Source of the DNA: Candidatus Aminicenans sakinawicola JGI OTU-1
Lineage (GTDB): Bacteria; Acidobacteriota; Aminicenantia; Aminicenantales; Aminicenantaceae
Assembly (NCBI GenBank): GCA_000493965.1
Contig: AWNV01000054.1
Coordinates: 1 to 23,591 of the forward strand
Reading direction: 5' to 3'
DNA: 23,591 bases
Position 1 is the stretch's first letter, and the number at the start of each line of letters is the position of its first letter. Position numbers and translations under genes: made by a program. Under the pieces are notes generated by a model. It was not told the origin of the DNA, ran no database searches, and saw only the letters and a program-made list of their open reading frames with translations. Shown here piece by piece: positions 7,818 to 15,302 of this stretch.

Positions 7818-8975
7818 TTACAACCTTTGTTTGAGTAAATTCCGGGTCCGGAGTCTCGCCTCCCGGTCGACATTAAATATTTCTTCTATACTTCCAACAT
7901 TTTCCTTTTTATGACTTTCGATAATCTCAACAACTACAGTAGAAATGTCGGAAAATTTTATCCTCTTTTGAAGAAAGGCTTCCACAGCCACCTCGTTAGC
8001 TGCATTTAAGGCAACAGGGAAACTATCCCCTTCCTCTAGAACCCAACGGGCAAGATTGACAAGAGGAAATTTTTTTGTATCTGCTCTATAAAATTCCAGG
8101 GCTTGTATTTCGGCTAGATCTAATGACGGCAGGATAGCACATTCTCTCTGAGGATACGTCAATGCAAATTGAATAGGAATTTTCATATCTGTGCGACTAA
8201 GCTGGGCAAGCACAGCCCCATCTTTCATCTCAACCAGGGCATGGACAACACTCTGAGGGTGAACCAAAATGTCCAGCTGCTGAGGTTCCAGTCCAAACAG
8301 CCATCGTGCCTCGATCAACTCCAAGCCTTTATTCATTAAGGTGGCTGAATCAATGGTCACTTTCTTTCCCATTCTCCACTGCGGATGATTCAAGGCTTCT
8401 TCAAGAGTTCTGTTCTTCATTTCATCGATAGAATCGCGAAAAAAGGGTCCTCCAGAAGCAGTCAGGAAAACCTTTTTCACATTCTCAATCCGTTCATTGG
8501 ACAGACACTGAAACACACCACTGTGCTCGCTGTCAACAGGAATAATTTTGGCCCTGGACTCTCTGACCAAATCCTGAATCAAAGCTCCAGCTACCACCAT
8601 AGATTCCTTGTTGGCAAGAGCTATTTTTTTGCCTGCTTTTACTGCTGCAAGAGTGGGCATTAAGCCGTTTATGCCAGTTATTGCAGAAACAACAATATCA
8701 TTTTCTTCAAAGCCGGCAACATTCTCTGCTCCTGACTGGCCGCAGAATACCTGGATAGAAGGATCTTTACAACCCTGTCTGAACTTATCTGCATCCTCCT
8801 GCCTTTTCAGCGAAACGACCTTTGGCTTGAACTTTTCAACTTGACTGTGGAGAAGCTTGACGTTACGGCCTGCTGACAAACCTACAATCTTAAATCTGCT
8901 GTTGAGTCTGTCTACAACTTCAAGTGTGCTCCGGCCGATAGAGCCGGTTGAACCCAGAATCGAGATATTTTCCAT
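7818..8975 (-). CDS. dxr: 1-deoxy-D-xylulose 5-phosphate reductoisomerase (MEP pathway)
   Basis: This 385-aa cytoplasmic enzyme converts DXP to 2-C-methyl-D-erythritol 4-phosphate with NADPH, the committed step of non-mevalonate isoprenoid synthesis. The NADPH loop GSTGSIG is at residues 8-14. The metal and substrate motifs DSEHSGVFQCL, SASGGPF-like TASGGPF, the HPQWRMG stretch and IDSATLMNKGLE are all present, and length is normal. ATG at 8975 has AGGTTAAC upstream and leaves 19 bp to cdsA. A longer frame from 9008 would overlap cdsA and adds only a basic, non-conserved leader. It supplies isoprenoid precursors used by UppS in the same operon. Confidence 0.96.
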   Translation of the reverse strand: MENISILGSTGSIGRSTLEVVDRLNSRFKIVGLSAGRNVKLLHSQVEKFKPKVVSLKRQEDADKFRQGCKDPSIQVFCGQSGAENVAGFEENDIVVSAITGINGLMPTLAAVKAGKKIALANKESMVVAGALIQDLVRESRAKIIPVDSEHSGVFQCLSNERIENVKKVFLTASGGPFFRDSIDEMKNRTLEEALNHPQWRMGKKVTIDSATLMNKGLELIEARWLFGLEPQQLDILVHPQSVVHALVEMKDGAVLAQLSRTDMKIPIQFALTYPQRECAILPSLDLAEIQALEFYRADTKKFPLVNLARWVLEEGDSFPVALNAANEVAVEAFLQKRIKFSDISTVVVEIIESHKKENVGSIEEIFNVDREARLRTRNLLKQRL

Positions 8976-8994
8976 CTTGTTAACCTGAATCCTT

Positions 8995-9804
8995 TTACTC
9001 CAGCCCAATAAATTTTAACAAATAATAGAAAAAGGGCGCAGCCAGGATATAACTATCGATCCTGTCCAGAAAACCGCCATGACCTGGAAGCATGTGAGAT
9101 GAATCCTTGACACCAACAGCTCTTTTAAAAAGGGATTCCAGTAAATCGCTTATTTGTGCCACGATATCAACCAGACATGCAATAAGAATTACTTTCCATA
9201 GAACCGCATCCTTTAACAGGATCTGCTGAATAATTACAGCGGCAACACAGGCTCCCGGCAGTCCTGCAACAGCTCCTTCCCACGTCTTATGAGGACTTGC
9301 TATAGGGGCAAGCTTATGACGGCCCAGCAGCTTTCCGAAAAAATAGGAAGCTGTATCTCCAATAGCGATAACAGCAAGGAGATAATAAACAATGAAAGGC
9401 CCTCTTTCCTCTCTTAAAAAGACAAAATAGTTGAGAGTAAAGCTTAGATAAAAAGCCCCGAAAAAAGTCAAAGCAATCGATGCTGGAAATTTCACAAGCT
9501 TCTCTAATTTATTTATAGAAAACACAAAATATGCTCCTACAAGCACTAAACTCACATAAAGGCCTAATTCAAGAGAAAACTCGTCAAAATAAAATGAAAA
9601 ACCTATGATTATAGCCAAAAGAATCCCAATGGTTTTGTGAAGAAAAATCTTTTTTTTGATGGGAAGGTTGTAGAATTCAAAAAGTGCAAATAGTATTATT
9701 ACCTGAATAAAACAAAAAAAAGCCAGGCGTGGAAGAAACTGAATGGAGACAAATAGAATGCCTATTAACACTATGGCTGTAGGAAGCCTTTTTTTATCAT
9801 TCAT
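8995..9804 (-). CDS. cdsA: Phosphatidate cytidylyltransferase
   Basis: This 269-aa integral membrane protein makes CDP-diacylglycerol from phosphatidate and CTP, the branch point of phospholipid synthesis. It has about seven to eight hydrophobic helices spread along its length. The family signature stands near the C-terminus as LPGHGGFLDRIDS, with the conserved SPHKTWEGAVAG upstream. The start ATG at 9804 has only a weak ribosome binding site (AAGG about 13 bases upstream). The next gene dxr begins 19 bp downstream, and uppS ends 45 bp upstream, so the operon is tightly packed. Confidence 0.95.
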   Translation of the reverse strand: MNDKKRLPTAIVLIGILFVSIQFLPRLAFFCFIQVIILFALFEFYNLPIKKKIFLHKTIGILLAIIIGFSFYFDEFSLELGLYVSLVLVGAYFVFSINKLEKLVKFPASIALTFFGAFYLSFTLNYFVFLREERGPFIVYYLLAVIAIGDTASYFFGKLLGRHKLAPIASPHKTWEGAVAGLPGACVAAVIIQQILLKDAVLWKVILIACLVDIVAQISDLLESLFKRAVGVKDSSHMLPGHGGFLDRIDSYILAAPFFYYLLKFIGLE

Positions 9805-9849
9805 CTTGTAATTAAGCCTTGAGAATTATCGAGATTTTATCGCGGCAGG

Positions 9850-10629
9850 TCATATATGTTCATTCCGCCGGATATCTCCAAATCTCCTTTCTCTTTTCTG
9901 ATACTCAATAAAAGCCTGAAGCATGTGCTTTTTACGAAAATTAGGCCAAAATTCTGCAGTAATCCAAATCTCTGAATAAGCTATCTGCCACAGCAAAAAA
10001 TTTGAAATACGAAGTTCTCCGCTTGTTCTGATAAGAAGATCAGGATCAGGGATATGTGCTGCGTATAAATATCTTGAAAATTCTTTTTCATCCAGAGACT
10101 CAATATCTAAACCCCTTACTTTTACAATTTTCTTAACAGCATCAACAATTTCAGACCTGCCCCCATAATTAAGAGCCAGTATTACGGTTAAGTTATCATT
10201 ATGCCTTGTAAGCTTCTCTACCCGTTCCAATTCGCTCCTTACTTTTGCAGGAATTCCTTTCCTCTGTCCAATAGCTATCAGCCTAAAATTCTTCTTGACA
10301 AGAACCTTGTCTTCTTTCTTAAGATAATCTTCAAGAAGCCTCCAGAGGATTTTTACTTCTTGTTTGGGCCTTTTCCAATTTTCTTTTGAAAAAGCATACA
10401 GAGTCAGAAATCGAACCCCAAAACGGGCGCAAGTTTCTACTGCCTCCTGTACGGATTTTGCGCCTGCTCGGTGGCCTTCTATCCGGGGCAATTTTCTCTT
10501 TTTTGCCCAGCGGCCATTTCCATCCATAATGACAGCAACATGACGTGGTACTCTGGAAAGGTCGAGTTGATTCACCAATAATTCTTCTTCGCTTCCGGGT
10601 TCAATAAAACCTTCAAGGCTCTTTAACAT
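9850..10629 (-). CDS. uppS: Undecaprenyl diphosphate synthase (cis-prenyltransferase)
   Basis: This 259-aa cytoplasmic enzyme condenses isopentenyl diphosphate units onto farnesyl diphosphate to build the C55 lipid carrier for peptidoglycan and glycans. Family motifs are complete: VAVIMDGNGRWAK with catalytic D36, GHRAGAKSV, TLYAFSKENW, ALNYGGRSEI and the DPDLLIRTSGELRISNFLLWQ stretch with the following SE. The frame stays open another 65 codons upstream, but that part translates the repeat copy C and is not UppS-like. ATG at 10629 has no Shine-Dalgarno. It sits six bases downstream of a perfect TATAAT, so the mRNA is probably leaderless. First gene of the operon. Confidence 0.93.
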   Translation of the reverse strand: MLKSLEGFIEPGSEEELLVNQLDLSRVPRHVAVIMDGNGRWAKKRKLPRIEGHRAGAKSVQEAVETCARFGVRFLTLYAFSKENWKRPKQEVKILWRLLEDYLKKEDKVLVKKNFRLIAIGQRKGIPAKVRSELERVEKLTRHNDNLTVILALNYGGRSEIVDAVKKIVKVRGLDIESLDEKEFSRYLYAAHIPDPDLLIRTSGELRISNFLLWQIAYSEIWITAEFWPNFRKKHMLQAFIEYQKRERRFGDIRRNEHI

Positions 10630-10635
10630 AGGCCA

Positions 10636-10664
10636 ATTATAGGGACTTGCCTTTAAATTGTCAA
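10636..10664 (-). promoter_or_regulatory. Perfect consensus promoter for uppS operon
   Basis: On the minus strand, TTGACA (10664-10659), 17 bp and TATAAT (10641-10636) form an exact sigma-70 consensus. Six bases separate the -10 box from the ATG at 10629, so transcription should start at or within a base of the A of the start codon. Confidence 0.8.
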
Positions 10665-10681
10665 AATGCCGACGCTCTGAA

Positions 10682-10763
10682 ATACGCGTAGTTACACAGA
10701 GCCGAGAAGATCGGGGAGGAAATGGCGTTAAAAATCTGAGTTGAGCACAAACATCCGCTAAAT
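10682..10763 (+). repeat. Dispersed repeat, copy C (truncated and diverged)
   Basis: The core from 10697 to 10737 (starting CAGAGCCGAGAAGATCGGGG) matches copy A 144-184 almost exactly. Weaker similarity continues left to about 10682 (ACGCG-AGTT) and right to about 10763 (GAGCACAAACAT, then CTAAAT). The left two thirds of the element are missing. It has the same orientation as copies A and B and fills the space between the divergent uppS and glycosidase promoters. Confidence 0.8.
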
Positions 10764-10770
10764 ATTTTTT

Positions 10771-10799
10771 TTGACAAAGAGAAAATTTTTCTCTAAACT
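10771..10799 (+). promoter_or_regulatory. Promoter with palindromic spacer, for the glycosidase gene
   Basis: TTGACA (10771-10776), 17 bp and TAAACT (10794-10799) make a good sigma-70 promoter with a predicted RNA start near 10806, about 45 nt before the ATG at 10851. The spacer contains GAGAAAATTTTTCTC (10779-10793), a 7-1-7 perfect palindrome, the classic place for a repressor operator. Confidence 0.65.
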
Positions 10800-10850
10800 C
10801 TGAAAAAAATGAAAAACCTCTCATGGATTATAGAATAAGCATAAAATCTT

Positions 10851-12929
10851 ATGAAAATTAAACACTCAACTAAGCTTATAACGGTATTCTCTTTTTCCAT
10901 TTTGGCTATAGCAGCCTTGTGTTTATTGATGACAAAAATCCTTGTAAAAAGACCTTTAAAGAAACCAGATTTCTTCTGTCTCATCGAACCGGAGAAAAAC
11001 AAATATTCTGTTTTTGAAGGAGAAAGATTCAAAATACACTTTAAAATTGAAAATTTGGGACGAAGTCTCTGGACTTCAAGAGGCCAATATCCTACATTCC
11101 TTTCATATCACCTTCTGGATGAACAAGAAAACTGCCTGAAATACGACAACCGCCGCTTCCCACTGCCCCAAAAAGTTAAACCCACTCAAAGTACTGAATT
11201 AACCATTACACTGAGAAGCCCTTTGGAGGCAGGAAAATACATCCTCGAGTTCGACCTCCTTAAGGAAAAACTGGCCTGGTTTAAGGATTACGGGTCCAAA
11301 ACTTCAAAAATCGATCTCCTTGTCAAAGAAAAAACATGGCCTGATGACAAGTATGATTTAAGTCTCGATTACGGGAAATTCACAAAACTCAGTTCAAGCG
11401 TGGATGAGATCAACAAAATTTTCAAACTTATTCGCTTTACATTGAGCCAAAATGAGGTATCGTTTAACGGGAAGGCAGGAGAAGTCTGCGGATTTTCGGC
11501 TGGTACTGATTATCCTCAAATCTGGCTGAGAGATGCAAATACAATCATCCCCGCCTCTAGATATTTCTATGATAAACAATTTCTTTGTTCCTGGCTGGAA
11601 GAGCACCTTGCCTTCCAAAAGAAAAATGGCTCTCTTGAAGACTGGATAGATTCGAGGGGTAAGTCAGACAAAAACACAACAGAAACCGATCAGGAATCGA
11701 GCACAGTGCAAGCTGCTTTCCAGATTTTCAAAATTATCGGTCCTCACTGGCTTGAGAAAAAAATCAAATCAGAAAGAATCATCACCAGACTTGAAAAATC
11801 ACTCAATTATGTACTTCTTTACCGTTTTAATGACAGATACGGCCTCCTTACTGGAGCACATACGGCAGACTGGGGGGATGTGGATATGGTTGATGAAGAT
11901 AAAAATGCTGTCTACGTAGACAAAAGAACTCATTGGACAGCTGACATATACGACCAGAGCATGTTTTACCAGTCTTGTCTTAACCTTGTGGAAATGCTTT
12001 ACTCACTTGGTCAAAGCGAAAAAGCCGAATACTGGCAAAAAACAGCTGATTCTATAAAGAGAAACACGGACCAATGGCTCTGGCAAGAAGATAAGGGATT
12101 CTACAGGATTCATCTCCATCTAGACACATTAAAGCATGACTTTGACGAAGACAATATTTTTCCGATGGGAGGAAATTCGCAGGCCATACTCTCCGGCCTG
12201 GCAGGTGCCGATAAATGCAGACATATTATCGAACAAGCTCTCAAAAGGCAAAAATTTTTTAGTGTCTCTACAATAAGCGGGACTCTCCTCCCCCCTTACC
12301 CGGCAAAATTCTTCCTTCACCCCATGCTCGATGACCCTTATGAATACCAGAACGGTGCCCAGTGGGACTGGTTTGGAGGACGGCTCGTCTATTCCATGTT
12401 CGAATGTGGCACCAGCCGCACAGCAAAAGACAAATTAAAAGAAATAATAAGAAAAAATCTGTCTAATAGAGGTTTTTTTGAATGGGATAACAGGGAGGGA
12501 ACAGGCCTTGGCAGCGATTTATTCTGCGGCTCTGCAGGGATGCTTGGCAAGGCTCTATTCGAAGGCTACTTCGGCCTCAAATTGGGTGAAAATGACCTAC
12601 ATATTGAACCAAAGCTCGGAAGAGAATCTGCCAAAATTCACTTCTACCAGCCGGCCAATGATATTTTCATCGCATATTATTACAGCTTTGATCCGGACAA
12701 TAATAAACTCACATTTAAATACAACAGCAATTTCCCTCATAAAGGAACAATCAAAATTCTCAGCCCCTGGCCTGATTTAAATGAAAGGATAAATGACAGG
12801 AAAATCCACCTGGATGTTTCTATTGATGGCGAAAAAGTGGATTTTAAACTGCAATCTGTATACTTGGACGAATTCATCATCTTTGAGTCAGACTTCAAAA
12901 ACCACACTGCGTATATATTAGTTAAATAA
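10851..12929 (+). CDS. Membrane-anchored (alpha/alpha)6-barrel glycoside hydrolase-like protein
   Basis: This 692-aa protein begins with a basic stretch and one hydrophobic helix (about residues 9-30), so it is probably anchored and faces the periplasm. Residues 45-160 look like an Ig-like beta-sandwich (FEGERFKIHFKIENLG, then LRSPLEAGKYILEFDL). Residues 185-580 resemble the six-hairpin glycosidase fold of glycogen-debranching and GH63/GH37-like enzymes: GTDYPQIWLRDAN (218-230), ADWGDVDMVDED (339-350), NGAQWDWFGG (501-510) and EWDNREGTG (544-552) carry acidic and aromatic residues suited to catalysis. A beta-rich tail follows to 692. Substrate cannot be read from the sequence. The start lacks a clear Shine-Dalgarno but places the membrane helix correctly. 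It stands alone, divergent from uppS, under its own promoter. Confidence 0.72.
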   Translation: MKIKHSTKLITVFSFSILAIAALCLLMTKILVKRPLKKPDFFCLIEPEKNKYSVFEGERFKIHFKIENLGRSLWTSRGQYPTFLSYHLLDEQENCLKYDNRRFPLPQKVKPTQSTELTITLRSPLEAGKYILEFDLLKEKLAWFKDYGSKTSKIDLLVKEKTWPDDKYDLSLDYGKFTKLSSSVDEINKIFKLIRFTLSQNEVSFNGKAGEVCGFSAGTDYPQIWLRDANTIIPASRYFYDKQFLCSWLEEHLAFQKKNGSLEDWIDSRGKSDKNTTETDQESSTVQAAFQIFKIIGPHWLEKKIKSERIITRLEKSLNYVLLYRFNDRYGLLTGAHTADWGDVDMVDEDKNAVYVDKRTHWTADIYDQSMFYQSCLNLVEMLYSLGQSEKAEYWQKTADSIKRNTDQWLWQEDKGFYRIHLHLDTLKHDFDEDNIFPMGGNSQAILSGLAGADKCRHIIEQALKRQKFFSVSTISGTLLPPYPAKFFLHPMLDDPYEYQNGAQWDWFGGRLVYSMFECGTSRTAKDKLKEIIRKNLSNRGFFEWDNREGTGLGSDLFCGSAGMLGKALFEGYFGLKLGENDLHIEPKLGRESAKIHFYQPANDIFIAYYYSFDPDNNKLTFKYNSNFPHKGTIKILSPWPDLNERINDRKIHLDVSIDGEKVDFKLQSVYLDEFIIFESDFKNHTAYILVK

Positions 12930-12988
12930 CCCAGAAAGTCCTGGATTATTCATAAAGAATGCCGATGTTTTTATTTAACATTGATGAA

Positions 12989-13008
12989 ATATGCTAATCA
13001 AAGCATAT
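12989..13008. other. Hairpin abutting the left end of repeat copy B
   Basis: ATATGCT and AGCATAT (7 bp, loop AATCAA) form a hairpin about 60 bp after the glycosidase stop, ending exactly where the repeat's left inverted terminus begins. No T tract follows, so a terminator role is doubtful. It may have been the insertion target. Confidence 0.35.
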
Positions 13009-13257
13009 GAATTTGAGGGGATGGAGGAAGCGACATTAAAAGATTTAGCCTTTCTGAGTCGATCTTCGAGGGAATCCGACAAAGTCGGGCCTGATGGATG
13101 TGTGAGCACTGTATGATCAAAGGGGCGGTGTTAATGATGGCTCGCGGACATTATGGCGGTGCTTAAGATAAACATGCAGAGTTCCAGCAGAGCCGAGAAG
13201 ATCGGGAGGAAATGGCGTTAAAAATCTTAGTGGAGCGCAAACATGCACTCAAATTCA
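13008..13257 (+). mobile_element. Dispersed repeat, copy B: full-length MITE-like element with inverted ends
   Basis: The left end TGAATTTGAGGGGATG (13008-13023) and the reverse complement of the right end, TGAATTTGAGTGCATG (13257-13242), agree at 14 of 16 bases, giving a 250-bp element. Its interior matches copy A. It encodes no transposase and no long ORF, so if mobile it depends on an enzyme elsewhere. No convincing target duplication is seen (flanks AGCATA and TCTATT). It lies between the ends of the convergent glycosidase and ugd genes. Confidence 0.75.
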
Positions 13258-13290
13258 TCTATTATCAGCAATTTTCATGAATGACTCACG

Positions 13291-14595
13291 TCATTTGCGG
13301 CCGACACAATAATACTCAAAACCGTGTTTCTTCACATCTTGCGGATCGAAAACATTTCTACCATCAATAACGATTGGATTTGCCATTAATTCCTTAACTT
13401 TCCCTAAATCCATCTTCTTAAACTCATCCCATTCTGTAATGATAAGCATTGCATTGGCATCTTTAAGTGTCTCAACCAAAGAATTACAATAACTAATTCC
13501 GGGTGCTTGTTCCGGAAATAAATTCTTCATGTTTTCTACGGCTTTCGGGTCATAGAGCCGGAGCAAAGCACCTTCCTTTTGAAGTTCTTTTATCACACTG
13601 ACACTGGGCGCATTCCTTATATCATCGGTTTCCGGTTTAAAGGAAAGTCCCAGGACTGCAATCTTTTTTCCTTTTAATATCCAAAGGGCTTTCTTAACCT
13701 TTTCGATAAATATTTTTATCCGGTCAGTGTTGATTCTGTCCACTTCTTTCAGCAAATGCATATTAGCACCAAGATCTTCTCCGATACGGATAAGAGCCCT
13801 TACATCCTTTGGAAAACAGGAGCCTCCATACCCGAGGCCTGCCTGCAAAAAATGGGGCCCTATCCTGGAGTCAAATCCCATCCCCTCTGCGACGAGTTTT
13901 ATGTCTGCATTTGTCTTTTCACAAAGCTCAGAGATAATATTAATATAAGATATCTTCATGGCCAGGAAAGAATTGGAAGCATGTTTAATGAGTTCAGCAG
14001 TATCGATGTTGGAGATAATAATACGGTCACTGAATCTATCATAAATCCTTAACATGATATCCCTGGCTCTATCTGTTTCCACTCCGATAATAACACGGTC
14101 AGGATTCAGAAAATCATAGACAGCCGAACCTTCCCTCAAGAATTCCGGATTGGAGGCAACATCAAAATCTGCATGACTCTTTTTATACAGGTCAATTGTT
14201 CTTTTGATCCACATCGATGTTTTCACAGGAACCGTGCTCTTTTCCACTACTAGTTTGTAATCATTCAGATTCTCAGCAATTTTTAGCGAAACCCCTTCGA
14301 CATAAGACATATCTGCACTTCCGTCCTCTCTTTGAGGTGTATTGACACAAACAAAGAGAACATCAGAATCTTGAATGGCTTTATTTAAATCATGACTGAA
14401 AACCAGGTTTCCTCTTTCGAGATTTTTCTTAAGCAGATCTTCAAGGCCCGGCTCATAAATATGAGGTATTCCACGAGACGCCTTGTCAATTTTATCTGGA
14501 ACAATATCCGTCCCGATAACATCATGGCCAAAATCCGCAAGACCAACCGCTGTTACCAAACCTACATATCCTGTACCAATTATGCCTATTTTCAT
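13291..14595 (-). CDS. ugd: UDP-glucose 6-dehydrogenase
   Basis: This 434-aa cytoplasmic enzyme oxidises UDP-glucose to UDP-glucuronate with two NAD+. The N-terminal Rossmann motif GTGYVGL is at residues 7-13. The catalytic cysteine is C260 in GLGYGGSCFPKD (254-264 region), and K213/N217 lie in the AMKISYINII helix. The C-terminal NAD/UDP domain (LGLSFKPETDDIRNAPS) is intact, and length is normal. ATG at 14595 has AGGGGGAAAAA directly upstream. It is the last gene of the minus-strand PAPS/sulfotransferase operon, separated from cysC by a gene relic. Product is a precursor of uronic-acid glycans, which are common sulfation targets. Confidence 0.95.
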   Translation of the reverse strand: MKIGIIGTGYVGLVTAVGLADFGHDVIGTDIVPDKIDKASRGIPHIYEPGLEDLLKKNLERGNLVFSHDLNKAIQDSDVLFVCVNTPQREDGSADMSYVEGVSLKIAENLNDYKLVVEKSTVPVKTSMWIKRTIDLYKKSHADFDVASNPEFLREGSAVYDFLNPDRVIIGVETDRARDIMLRIYDRFSDRIIISNIDTAELIKHASNSFLAMKISYINIISELCEKTNADIKLVAEGMGFDSRIGPHFLQAGLGYGGSCFPKDVRALIRIGEDLGANMHLLKEVDRINTDRIKIFIEKVKKALWILKGKKIAVLGLSFKPETDDIRNAPSVSVIKELQKEGALLRLYDPKAVENMKNLFPEQAPGISYCNSLVETLKDANAMLIITEWDEFKKMDLGKVKELMANPIVIDGRNVFDPQDVKKHGFEYYCVGRK

Positions 14596-14604
14596 TTTTT
14601 CCCC

Positions 14605-14757
14605 CTATGCTTTTACTGCATTTTTTCTTTTATTCTTTATTTCATTCCCCGTATCAATGACTACGAATAAATTTTTAACTATCCACTCGAAGTCATACAC
14701 TGAATGGCTTGTCGTCATTAATACAGAATCAAATTCTTGTAATTTATAAAATATACC
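14605..14757 (-). pseudogene. C-terminal relic of a second nucleotide-sugar dehydrogenase
   Basis: Between cysC and ugd an open stretch of about 50 codons, ending at TAG 14607-14605, translates to LQEFDSVLMTTSHSVYDFEW followed by IVKNLFVVIDTGNEIKNKRKNAVKA. From memory this is the C-terminus of UDP-N-acetylhexosamine 6-dehydrogenases of the WbpA type, where the consensus is close to TDHSxYDYEWIV and VVDTRNATK. Here TDHS has become TSHS and DTRN has become DTGN. A stop (TAG 14760-14758) lies just upstream and the catalytic domains are absent. The frame overlaps the end of cysC. It could be expressed as a 37-aa peptide from ATG 14718, but a decayed remnant is more likely. Confidence 0.65.
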
Positions 14758-15283
14758 CTAACTCCTTGAGTTTTTCGATGACTTTAGCAGCACTTTCTTC
14801 AAGTTCCTCCTTGTCTGTCTCAAGAAGAATGTCTGGATCTAAGGGTTCTTCATAAGGGTCTGAGATACCTGTGAATTCTTTTATCTCACCTTTTATGGCT
14901 TTCTCAAACATCCCTTTTACATCCCTCTTAATACAGACATCCAGGGAACATTTGACATATACCTCAATAAAACTTCCGATTTCCTCGCACGCATAAGCTC
15001 TGACTTTCCTGTAAGGAGAGATAAACGAAGTAAGCACTATCACACCATTTCTGGTTAAAAGTTTGGCGACAAAAGTTATCCTGCGAATGTTTTCATCCCT
15101 ATTCTTTTTTGAAAAGCCAAGGTCCCTTGTCAGGTTTTTGCGAACAATATCCCCATCCAATCTCTCTATCCTCAACCCTCGTTCTCTTAAAATCTCCGCC
15201 ACTCTGTCAGCAACAGCAGATTTCCCGGAACAAGGCAGTCCCGTAAACCATAATGTAACTCCTTTCTGATTTTTACTATCCAT
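14744..15283 (-). CDS. cysC: Adenylylsulfate (APS) kinase
   Basis: This 179-aa cytoplasmic enzyme phosphorylates APS to PAPS, the activated sulfate donor. The P-loop GLPCSGKS is at residues 15-22. DGDIVRKNLTRDLGFS and SFISPYRKVR are the APS-binding motifs, and EFTGISDPYEEP matches the family lid region. Start ATG at 15283 is chosen because AGGAGA lies 10 bases upstream and the family begins here. An ATG at 15325 would add 14 residues overlapping sat. The sat stop is 19 bp upstream, so the two PAPS-forming steps are co-transcribed. Confidence 0.95.
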   Translation of the reverse strand: MDSKNQKGVTLWFTGLPCSGKSAVADRVAEILRERGLRIERLDGDIVRKNLTRDLGFSKKNRDENIRRITFVAKLLTRNGVIVLTSFISPYRKVRAYACEEIGSFIEVYVKCSLDVCIKRDVKGMFEKAIKGEIKEFTGISDPYEEPLDPDILLETDKEELEESAAKVIEKLKELGYIL

Positions 15284-15302
15284 AATTTCATATCTCCTGA
15301 AT

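Noticed and set aside
10630..10824. N-terminal extension of UppS (65 extra codons) as real protein
   Set aside because: It translates across repeat copy C and the perfect promoter, and has no resemblance to UppS N-termini.
13280..13295. Hairpin AATGAC-TCAC-GTCATT as terminator of ugd
   Set aside because: It overlaps the stop codon, is AT-rich and short, and has no T tract in the direction of transcription.
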